Source: Gammaproteobacteria bacterium
GTDB taxonomy: Bacteria > Pseudomonadota > Gammaproteobacteria > UBA6429 > Thiohalophilaceae
DNA: 5,533 nt
Direction of reading: 5' to 3'
Assembly (NCBI GenBank): GCA_030593785.1
Contig: JAUVGM010000187.1
Location: 1 to 5,533, forward strand
Shown here: positions 1-5,004 of the stretch, piece by piece
How the letters are laid out: every line of letters starts with the position of its first letter
Numbering within the stretch: the first letter of the stretch is position 1
Program-made: the position numbers and the translations under genes
Notes under the pieces: generated by a model
Told to the model about the DNA's origin: nothing
Database searches by the model: none
Seen by the model: only the letters and a program-made list of their open reading frames with translations

Positions 1-131
1 CTTAAATGCAGGTTAAGGCTTTCTATGCCTTGTTCACAGGCTGAGGCTACATCATTTCTTTGCATCGTATTACAGCCAGAAAGCGCGCTAGCGGTGAGTA
101 GGGCGAATAAAATTGTCAGTGATGATTTCAT
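1..131 (-). CDS. Putative outer-membrane lipoprotein, N-terminal part only (runs off the left edge)
   Basis: Reading leftward from an ATG at 131, the frame stays open for 43 codons to the window edge, so the 3' end is missing. The product starts with a short basic n-region (MKSS), a hydrophobic stretch at residues 5-17 and a lipobox LSGC with the lipidated Cys at residue 20. Residue +2 after that Cys is Asn rather than Asp, which by the usual Lol sorting rule favours the outer membrane. The visible mature part (NTMQRNDVASACEQG...) contains a second Cys and resembles no family I can name. An AGG about 8 bases upstream of the ATG serves as a modest ribosome binding site. The gene is divergent from yajQ. 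Export and lipidation are well supported; function is unknown. Confidence 0.75.
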   Translation of the reverse strand, partial: MKSSLTILFALLTASALSGCNTMQRNDVASACEQGIESLNLHL

Positions 132-226
132 AATGAATACCTGCTTGGGCTTGTCTATAAATATAGCTGTCAAAAGTAAATTAAACTTTGAACTAGTCCA
201 CACTTTCTGTGCACCTTACCTTCTAA

Positions 227-255
227 TTCACAAATTGTGACATTGATCGGATAAT
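227..255 (+). promoter_or_regulatory. Sigma-70-type promoter upstream of yajQ
   Basis: The -35 element TTCACA (227-232, 5 of 6 matches to TTGACA) is followed by a 17-bp spacer and the -10 element GATAAT (250-255, 5 of 6). Transcription would start near 262, giving yajQ a leader of about 110 nt. It was found by eye from consensus and spacing only. Confidence 0.5.
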
Positions 256-359
256 GTGTATTCAGGCAATAAGCTCAGAGTTAATTTTGATTCTGCATTT
301 ATCATGCCTACCTGAGGAAGTATTCATTTTTAGATGAGTTTTATATTTTTAGAATTAGT

Positions 360-366
360 AGGGGAG
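360..366 (+). promoter_or_regulatory. Ribosome binding site of yajQ (decides the start)
   Basis: AGGGGAG lies 7 bases before the ATG at 374. An in-frame GTG at 368 is only 1 base away from it and is therefore too close. The conserved family N-terminus MPSFD also begins at 374. Confidence 0.8.
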
Positions 367-373
367 TGTGTCC

Positions 374-856
374 ATGCCATCTTTTGACGTGGTTTCAGAG
401 GTCGATTTTCATGAAGTAACCAACGCGGTTGATCAGGCAAATCGAGAGTTAAGTACACGGTTTGATTTTCGTGGTGTTGAGGCAACGTTTGAGCGTGCTG
501 ATGACACTATAACGATGACCGCAGACGCAGATATTCAATTACAGCAAATGCTGGATATTTTGCAGAATAAACTCCATCGTCGAGGTATTGATATTGCCTG
601 TTTAGAGGTCGCGGATGCGACAAAGCTGGGTAAACAAGTAAAGCAAAGGGTGACCATTAAGCAGGGTTTAGACTCTGATACGGCAAGAAAAATTGTAAAA
701 TTAATCAAGACAAAAAAATTGAAAGTTCAGGCTGCTATCCAGGGTGAAAAAGTCCGTGTCACAGGGAAAAAACGGGATGATCTACAACAGACGATTGCCG
801 TGTTGAAAGCAGAGGAATTTGAATTGCCACTGCAATATGACAACTTCCGCGATTAG
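374..856 (+). CDS. yajQ: YajQ family nucleotide-binding protein
   Basis: The product is 160 residues, the usual family length. Family landmarks are visible end to end: MPSFDVVSEVD at the N-terminus, RFDFRGVEATFE at residues 29-40, KIVKLIK at 106-112, KLKVQAAIQGEKVRVTGKKRDDLQ at about 115-138, and the terminal NFRD. The family is cytoplasmic and folds as two ferredoxin-like (RNP-like) domains. Haemophilus HI1034 was reported to bind nucleic acid or nucleotides, and Xanthomonas XC_3703 was reported to be a c-di-GMP effector; which applies here cannot be told from sequence. The start at 374 is preferred over the in-frame GTG at 368 because of the ribosome binding site and family alignment. No terminator is visible before the DUF3565 gene 59 bp downstream, so read-through is likely. 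Confidence 0.95.
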   Translation: MPSFDVVSEVDFHEVTNAVDQANRELSTRFDFRGVEATFERADDTITMTADADIQLQQMLDILQNKLHRRGIDIACLEVADATKLGKQVKQRVTIKQGLDSDTARKIVKLIKTKKLKVQAAIQGEKVRVTGKKRDDLQQTIAVLKAEEFELPLQYDNFRD

Positions 857-915
857 AATGCGGATGCCTTGAGCATGTTCTAACCCAGATTTGATCCTGT
901 AAAGCGAAACAGAAA

Positions 916-1107
916 GTGAATCAAAAAATTGTCGATTTTGATAAAGATGATGAAGGTGACTGGATGGCCATTTTAAGTTGCGGTCATACCCGACACGTGC
1001 GGCATAATCCACCCTGGACGAATCGGCCCTGGGTGGAAAAGGCTCATAGTCGCAAAAAATTTCTCGGAACCGAGCTCAACTGCAAGAAGTGTGATGTGCC
1101 TGATTAA
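916..1107 (+). CDS. DUF3565 family small protein with a Cys/His cluster
   Basis: This 63-residue protein matches the DUF3565 pattern I know from proteobacteria: an acidic start (IVDFDKDDEGDW), a central core SCGHTRHVRHNPPWTNRPWV (residues 21-40) and a C-terminal LNCKKCD (54-60). Cys22, His24, His27, His30, Cys56 and Cys59 could form a small metal-binding (zinc-ribbon-like) site; that is inference, as the family has no known function. The start is GTG at 916. The frame is closed upstream by TGA at 892-894 and has no ATG before Met17, which lies inside the conserved region. The upstream sequence (ACAGAAA) is a poor ribosome binding site, so expression may be low or coupled to yajQ. The gene ends with a double stop, TAATAA. 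Confidence 0.85.
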   Translation: MNQKIVDFDKDDEGDWMAILSCGHTRHVRHNPPWTNRPWVEKAHSRKKFLGTELNCKKCDVPD

Positions 1108-1123
1108 TAAATTTAATCATAAA

Positions 1124-1159
1124 TAGTGCCAAAAAACTTGAAAGGTACGTTTGGTACTA
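1124..1159. repeat. 10-bp imperfect inverted repeat, 17 bp after the DUF3565 stop
   Basis: TAGTGCCAAA (1124-1133) pairs with TTTGGTACTA (1150-1159): nine Watson-Crick pairs and one G-T wobble, around a 16-base loop. No T-run follows, so it is not a standard terminator. It overlaps the -35 element and spacer of the promoter candidate at 1138-1166, so it could be an operator for a dimeric regulator. It could instead be a 3'-end stem-loop stabilising the yajQ/DUF3565 transcript. Confidence 0.45.
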
Positions 1160-1166
1160 CTAGATT
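1138..1166 (+). promoter_or_regulatory. Candidate promoter for the intergenic small RNA
   Basis: TTGAAA (1138-1143, 5 of 6) is separated by exactly 17 bp from TAGATT (1161-1166, 4 of 6). The predicted start is near 1173. The -10 is mediocre and AT-rich DNA yields such matches by chance. It gains weight only because a structured region and a terminator follow. Confidence 0.35.
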
Positions 1167-1172
1167 TAGATA

Positions 1173-1332
1173 TGTCACATCTTTTATAGAATACGTTCTG
1201 TCTTCAATAAATTGTATGTTTTGAATTAATATTCTGTGTTGCCACGCATTCTTTGCACACAAAAATAAATGATTCTTTCATGCCCTTTTAGCATGACCTT
1301 CCCCCGTTGAGCACTGAGGAAGGTTTTTTTTT
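1173..1332 (+). ncRNA. Candidate small regulatory RNA, about 160 nt
   Basis: The gap has no plausible coding frame but shows the anatomy of a small RNA gene. After a promoter-like sequence come four stem-loops in series. They are 1186-1201 (6 pairs, one wobble, TACG tetraloop), 1235-1261 (7 pairs, one bulged base), 1278-1296 (6 pairs, TCATGC/GCATGA) and the terminator hairpin 1296-1324 with nine T. The stretch 1202-1234 is AU-rich and could be single-stranded, a possible Hfq or target-pairing segment. I do not recognise any known RNA family. The alternative is that this is simply a long, structured 3' UTR of the yajQ/DUF3565 transcript, or a 3'-UTR-derived RNA. Structures were drawn by eye, not folded. 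Confidence 0.35.
1296..1332 (+). terminator. Rho-independent terminator
   Basis: ACCTTCC (1296-1302) pairs perfectly with GGAAGGT (1318-1324) around a 15-base loop, followed directly by a run of nine T (1324-1332). It ends plus-strand transcription, either read-through from yajQ/DUF3565 or the candidate small RNA. On the minus strand the hairpin is not followed by a T-run, so it should not terminate the rhodanese gene. Confidence 0.75.
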
Positions 1333-1348
1333 GCCTCAAAATCAAATG

Positions 1349-2230
1349 TTAAGGCGTCATACCTTTCACCAAAGGGGCAGACTTGATTTTGCCGTATTCT
1401 GACATTGAGCCATCATAAATTTTTACATTTTTGAAGCCCAGTTGGCGCAAGGTGAAATAACTATGCGATGCACGATGTGCTGATTGGCAATAAAGAGTAA
1501 TTGGTGTGTCTGACTTGCTGACGCCAATTTGCTGTAATTGTTTAGTTAATGCTTTTTTATTTTTCATTTTGAATGCATTATCGAAATTTACTGCCTCAGA
1601 CCATTCCAGCCATTTTGCGCCTGGAATATGCCCGCTTCGAGGATAACGCGGGTGACCGATGTATTCTTCTTTACTGCGCACATCAAGTAAGATGTTTTTA
1701 TTACTGAATTTACTGCCAAGTATTTCTTTAATGTCAGCGGTATTATTTCGTGCAGGTTTTGCTGCAGACTGATATTGAGTTGGTTTTATATCTTGGGCAT
1801 CTGCCGTTACTTTATTGCCCGCAAGAATCCACTTCACCAAACCACCATTTACCAGAGAAATATTTTTATGCCCAATTTTTTCCAGTTCCCAGAAAAGACG
1901 GCTTGCATGTAAGCCACCCATATCATCATAAATAACAACATGGTGTTTGGATTGAATACCTAAAAAACCTAAAATTTTAATTATTTGTTTTTTTCCAACA
2001 CTAAAACTTACATCGCTCTTATTTCGCGCATTTATAGCTTCATATGGAAGGAGTGTTGCACCGGGTATATGAAAGCGCTGATATTGCGTGCTATCCGACA
2101 TATCAATAAGTCGAACGGATGAAGAGTTTAGATTCTTTTTCAGCCAGTTAATATCAACCAGTAAGGGTTGTGCAGAAAAAGCAAAACTTGAGTTTATAAA
2201 TAAAAATAAGAAAAGTATTTTTTTAAGCAT
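1349..2230 (-). CDS. Exported two-domain rhodanese (thiosulfate/thiol sulfurtransferase)
   Basis: From ATG 2230 the protein has 293 residues. It begins with a signal peptide (MLKKILFLFLF..., cleavage around residues 17-20), so it should act in the periplasm. Two rhodanese domains follow. The N-terminal one (about 25-143) has Asp (IYDDMGG) where the catalytic Cys would sit and is structural. The C-terminal one (about 165-285) carries LLDVRS, SGHIPGA, the active-site loop CQSAHR with Cys248 and Arg253, and YDGSMSEY. Cys248 would carry the persulfide in sulfur transfer from thiosulfate or another donor. The loop resembles the CQTHHR loop of Azotobacter RhdA more than CGSGVT of SseA, so the donor is uncertain. 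An ATG at 2257 would add nine residues, but a TATAAT at 2275-2270 would start transcription only about 6 bases before it; neither start has a good ribosome binding site. Confidence 0.9.
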   Translation of the reverse strand: MLKKILFLFLFINSSFAFSAQPLLVDINWLKKNLNSSSVRLIDMSDSTQYQRFHIPGATLLPYEAINARNKSDVSFSVGKKQIIKILGFLGIQSKHHVVIYDDMGGLHASRLFWELEKIGHKNISLVNGGLVKWILAGNKVTADAQDIKPTQYQSAAKPARNNTADIKEILGSKFSNKNILLDVRSKEEYIGHPRYPRSGHIPGAKWLEWSEAVNFDNAFKMKNKKALTKQLQQIGVSKSDTPITLYCQSAHRASHSYFTLRQLGFKNVKIYDGSMSEYGKIKSAPLVKGMTP

Positions 2231-2269
2231 GATTTTAGTATTTGAATTCTCGGTCATTTAAAGGCGCTC

Positions 2270-2275
2270 ATTATA
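2270..2275 (-). promoter_or_regulatory. Perfect -10 hexamer for the rhodanese gene
   Basis: Read on the minus strand, 2275-2270 is TATAAT. Transcription would begin near 2263. I see no good -35 element at 16-18 bp, so an activator may be needed or the match may be chance in AT-rich DNA. Confidence 0.35.
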
Positions 2276-2384
2276 TAAAATTTAGCCTGCAATACACCTG
2301 TTTTAATTAAATAATCAATAATTTGTGATTTGTTCCCCGTTTATTTTTTATTAGAGTCATTAAAATAAGCATACCCCTCGCCCC

Positions 2385-2389
2385 AAGGA
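2385..2389 (+). promoter_or_regulatory. Ribosome binding site of the dual-cNMP-domain gene
   Basis: AAGGA lies 10 bases before ATG 2400. It is the only good match near the start and no competing in-frame start is as well placed. A -10-like TAAAAT at 2361-2366 precedes it without a convincing -35. Confidence 0.6.
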
Positions 2390-2399
2390 AAACAGAGTT

Positions 2400-3311
2400 A
2401 TGAATGGAAATGAAAAAATTTATGAAGTCATAGAAAAAGCGATTGATAATCAAACGGCTTTTGGCGACTTGTTACTGGCTGAAGAAAAGCAAACATTAAT
2501 TGATTACGGTACTGTTCATTCTGCAGCAATAGGTGAAGTGTTGTGTAAGCAAGGAGAAAATGATCGTCGCGTTTTTATTATCGTGATGGGTGAAGTGGAA
2601 ATCAGTGAAGGTCATGATGAAAACCAGGTTGTCTTAGCCCATTTAAAACGAGGAGAAGTTTTTGGTGAGATTTCCGCCTTGTTTAATTCTCCACGAATTT
2701 CAAATGTGACGGTAACCAAGCCCAGCGTATTATTAATTATTTCTGGAGAGTCGTTTGAAAAAGTTATTACAGGTCGTTCAGAATTATATAGTGCGATACT
2801 GGAACGTTATAAAAACCGCTTAAGTGAAACCGCTTTACGCAGTGTTGATTTATTTCGCCACATTGATAAGGCTGCGCTACAACCCCTGATCGATGCCTCT
2901 TCAATTGCCAGCGTTCCTGAAGGAGGCGTTATTGTTAATGAAGGTGAAGCGGGAGATTATTTTTACATTATTATTAGTGGTACCGCACGGGTTTCTCACG
3001 ATTTAGGTGGCAGTACAATTAACCTTGCGTTAATGCACTCGGGCGACTATTTTGGCGAATGGTCTGTCTTGACCGGCGCACCTCGTGCGGCAACTGTATC
3101 GGCAATGAATCGTGTGGACATGTTACGAATTGAACGTAGTGCCATGCTGGATTTTATTCAAAAGCAGCCCGAAGTTGGGGAGCGAATTGACTTGGTTGCG
3201 CATAATAGAAGAGAGATGGTGTCAGGTTCAGGCGTTCCAGATTCACCGGAACAGTTAAAACAAATGGTAAAAAATATTCAGGATGTTATTCAAAAAGGGA
3301 TAAATGAATAG
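2400..3311 (+). CDS. Tandem cyclic-nucleotide-binding-domain protein without an output domain
   Basis: The 303-residue product contains two CRP/PKA-R-type cNMP-binding domains. Domain 1 (about 40-125) includes KQGEND at 50-55, VFIIVMGEVEI at 58-68 and the phosphate-binding cassette FGEISALFNSPRISNV (88-103). Domain 2 (about 151-257) includes NEGEAGDYFYIIISG at 180-194 and FGEWSVLTGAPRAATV (218-233). The second cassette is close to the PKA regulatory-subunit consensus. Both keep the ribose-contacting Glu (90, 220) and phosphate-contacting Arg (99, 229), so both could bind ligand. There is no HTH, kinase, cyclase or membrane segment; the last 25 residues look helical. The architecture recalls PKA regulatory subunits, implying a cytoplasmic sensor acting through a partner. 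The adjacent HDOD protein, 88 bp downstream with no terminator between, is the obvious candidate. Ligand identity (cAMP, cGMP or other) is not readable. Confidence 0.88.
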   Translation: MNGNEKIYEVIEKAIDNQTAFGDLLLAEEKQTLIDYGTVHSAAIGEVLCKQGENDRRVFIIVMGEVEISEGHDENQVVLAHLKRGEVFGEISALFNSPRISNVTVTKPSVLLIISGESFEKVITGRSELYSAILERYKNRLSETALRSVDLFRHIDKAALQPLIDASSIASVPEGGVIVNEGEAGDYFYIIISGTARVSHDLGGSTINLALMHSGDYFGEWSVLTGAPRAATVSAMNRVDMLRIERSAMLDFIQKQPEVGERIDLVAHNRREMVSGSGVPDSPEQLKQMVKNIQDVIQKGINE

Positions 3312-3399
3312 TCGAATAAAATAATCATTACATCTGTACTTTTTCTTTATATTTAAGTTAACCTGAGAAAACTGGATGACCTGGGTATGAAAAGAAAAA

Positions 3400-4245
3400 A
3401 TGGATTCCTGTCAGACATTAATAGCAAAAATAAAAACAGAGTATGATGCTGGACGTTTAATCCTGCCATCACTACCAGAAATTATTGTCCGTGTTCGCCA
3501 GGCGGTAAATAATGATGATGTAAATCTTGGTGATGTGGTAAAGCTGATCCAGCTTGATCCTTCCTTAACTGCACGTTTAGTTCAGATAGCAAACTCCCCT
3601 CTTTATCGCAGTCGACAACCTGTTGAAAATTGTTTAATGGCCGTGAACCGACTTGGTTTGGCGACCACGCGAGATTTAGTAACGTGTTTGGTTTTAAACA
3701 ATGTTTTTAATGCCGAAAATAAACAATTACATGCACGGGTTGAGAAGTTGTGGCGTCACAGTTGTCATGTTGCCGCGATTGCATCAACTATCGCAAAAAT
3801 AACACCGGGCCTGCATGAAGATACCGCTTTATTGGGAGGTCTATTACATGATATTGGTGTCTTGCCTGTACTGCATTATGCTGCTGACTTTCCCGATATT
3901 CTTGAGTCGGAAGAAAAACTGAATTTTGTTATTCAGGAATTACGCGCCTCATTAGGACAGAAAATATTACAAGAATGGAATTTTGACAGTGCGTTAAGTG
4001 ATATTTCAGCACAAGCAGAAAATTGGCTGCGAGACAGTGATGCGGAGGCGGATTATGTTGATGTTGTTATTGTGGCGCAAATTCACAGTTATTTTGGGAC
4101 AAAGCATAATGCCAGTTTACCCTCATTAATCACGATCCCCGCTTTCCATAAGCTGGGCTTGAGTAAACTCGGAGCAGATGCAAGCCTGGAAGTTTTGTTT
4201 GAAGCAGAACAGGGGATTCGAGATATAATGGCCATGTTAAATTAG
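3400..4245 (+). CDS. HDOD domain protein, probably a non-catalytic signalling protein
   Basis: This 281-residue protein is an almost bare HDOD domain (about residues 18-215) with a variable C-terminal tail. Typical features are LPSLPEII (22-29), VVKLIQLDPSLTARLVQIANSPLY (46-69), the VNRLGL segment (82-87), LWRHSCHVA (117-125) and GGLLHDIGVLP (146-156) with the HD pair at 150-151. Later motifs are worn: the usual HAEVG-like motif reads RASLG (182-186), and the expected His pair near residues 203-207 is absent (SAQAE). HDOD proteins are generally regarded as signalling adaptors rather than phosphohydrolases, and this one fits. The start at 3400 is the first ATG after an in-frame TGA (3388-3390); its ribosome binding site is weak (AAGA). 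It follows the dual-cNMP gene and is likely co-transcribed. Confidence 0.88.
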   Translation: MDSCQTLIAKIKTEYDAGRLILPSLPEIIVRVRQAVNNDDVNLGDVVKLIQLDPSLTARLVQIANSPLYRSRQPVENCLMAVNRLGLATTRDLVTCLVLNNVFNAENKQLHARVEKLWRHSCHVAAIASTIAKITPGLHEDTALLGGLLHDIGVLPVLHYAADFPDILESEEKLNFVIQELRASLGQKILQEWNFDSALSDISAQAENWLRDSDAEADYVDVVIVAQIHSYFGTKHNASLPSLITIPAFHKLGLSKLGADASLEVLFEAEQGIRDIMAMLN

Positions 4246-4293
4246 CTTAAGTTAGGCTGAGTTCAATCATGATGACGCATTATTCTGTATACC

Positions 4294-4323
4294 TTGGCAT
4301 GGCTTTCGCATAAAATATATAAA
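4294..4323 (+). promoter_or_regulatory. Sigma-70-type promoter of the YfaZ-like gene
   Basis: TTGGCA (4294-4299, 5 of 6), an 18-bp spacer and TATAAA (4318-4323, 5 of 6). The start would be near 4330, giving a leader of about 44 nt. This makes the YfaZ-like gene independent of the upstream cNMP/HDOD block. Confidence 0.5.
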
Positions 4324-4359
4324 ATGAAACTATGATTTAGCACAACCTGTTGGTTGTTT

Positions 4360-4365
4360 AGAGGA
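4360..4365 (+). promoter_or_regulatory. Ribosome binding site that decides the YfaZ-like start
   Basis: AGAGGA ends 8 bases before ATG 4374 but only 2 bases before the in-frame ATG 4368, so the second ATG is the better start. Confidence 0.65.
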
Positions 4366-4373
4366 AAATGTTT

Positions 4374-4931
4374 ATGTATCCACGAATTATTTTATTAATC
4401 ACTACATTATTTATGAGTAGCATCGCTTCTGCCGAAGAAGTAAATATACAACTTGGTAGTGATACTGCCCGATTTATGTATCTAACAGAGGCCTTTGGAC
4501 AAGATTTTGGTCGCCTCGAGTTAGAGGCTGGATTTTTATATAACCAAAATGGCGATTCTTTAGTCAACCTGGGTTTGCTTGTTCGTGGTGAGAGTATATC
4601 TGTTCCAATGATTGTATCTATTGGTGTTCGAGGTTATGTTGCGGAAGTAGGCGTATATGAAGTAGGTGCGCTTGCTATTGGTGGTGATTTATTACTGGTG
4701 CCAGATACCTGGGGTGGCTTTGGTGCGGGAATTTATTATTATACTGCCCCCGGTGTTGTTGCTTTTGGTGATGCTGATGGTTTAAGCGAATATGGTGCTT
4801 ACGTGAATTTTCAAATAACACCACAAGCAAGAATAGCTTTGGGTTACCAGGAAATTACGGTATCAATTATAAATGCTGCCGATGAAACTCTGGATAAAGG
4901 CGGTTATTTTAGGCTTAACTTAAGCTTTTAA
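4374..4931 (+). CDS. YfaZ-like outer-membrane beta-barrel protein
   Basis: The product is 185 residues with a signal peptide (MYPRIILLITTLFMSSIASA) and a clean ASA cleavage site before Glu21. The mature part alternates hydrophobic and polar residues in strand-length blocks rich in Gly, Tyr and aromatics (LELEAGFLY, VNLGLLVRG, IGVRGYVAEVG, GGFGAGIYYYTAPG, YGAYVNFQI, ARIALGYQEI). It ends in RLNLSF, the terminal Phe being the usual outer-membrane assembly signal. The block with YYYTAPGVVAFGDADGLSEYGA followed by TPQARIALGYQ resembles the YfaZ family, whose function is unknown. The size suggests an 8-strand barrel. An ATG at 4368 would add two residues but sits too close to the ribosome binding site. 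The gene has its own promoter and shares a terminator with the convergent HU gene. Confidence 0.78.
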   Translation: MYPRIILLITTLFMSSIASAEEVNIQLGSDTARFMYLTEAFGQDFGRLELEAGFLYNQNGDSLVNLGLLVRGESISVPMIVSIGVRGYVAEVGVYEVGALAIGGDLLLVPDTWGGFGAGIYYYTAPGVVAFGDADGLSEYGAYVNFQITPQARIALGYQEITVSIINAADETLDKGGYFRLNLSF

Positions 4932-4954
4932 AACTTTATTTTATAGCTAATATA

Positions 4955-4990
4955 AATAAAAAAGGGGACTTAAATGTCCCCTTTTTTATT
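4955..4990. terminator. Bidirectional rho-independent terminator between convergent genes
   Basis: This is a perfect 15-bp inverted repeat: a core GGGGAC (4964-4969) / GTCCCC (4976-4981), a 6-base loop TTAAAT, and flanking A6 (4958-4963) and T6 (4982-4987) tracts extended by AAT/ATT. Each strand reads GC hairpin then T-run, so it can stop the YfaZ-like gene from the left and the HU gene from the right. It begins 24 bp after the first stop codon and ends 15 bp from the other. Confidence 0.92.
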
Positions 4991-5004
4991 GCTCTTTGAT
5001 TTAC

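Noticed and set aside
25..240. Plus-strand open frame of 71 codons at the left edge
   Set aside because: It lies antisense to the lipoprotein signal peptide and runs through the yajQ promoter; it has no family resemblance or good ribosome binding site.
235..250. CRP- or FNR-like half site (TTGTGACATTGATC)
   Set aside because: Only one half resembles TGTGA; the partner half is absent, and it lies within the spacer of the better-supported promoter.
334..387. Possible 17-residue leader peptide overlapping the yajQ start
   Set aside because: The only SD-like sequence (GAGGAAG near 315-321) is too far from the ATG and the peptide has no regulatory-looking codon run.
782..1012. Minus-strand open frame of 76 codons
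   Set aside because: It is antisense to the 3' end of yajQ and to the DUF3565 gene, both well supported by family motifs.
1270..1311. Tiny frame of 13 codons (MILSCPFSMTFPR) inside the small-RNA candidate
   Set aside because: It has no ribosome binding site and overlaps two terminator-type hairpins.
1750..1935. Plus-strand open frame of 61 codons
   Set aside because: It is a shadow inside the rhodanese gene on the other strand.
2313..2330. Short inverted repeat AATCA...TGATT in the rhodanese/cNMP divergent region
   Set aside because: Only five pairs with an 8-base gap in very AT-rich DNA, expected by chance.
4243..4258. Possible terminator just after the HDOD gene
   Set aside because: The AGC...GCT stem is short with a wobble and there is no T-run after it.
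4358..4567. Minus-strand open frame of 69 codons
   Set aside because: It is antisense to the signal peptide and start of the YfaZ-like gene, with no supporting motif.
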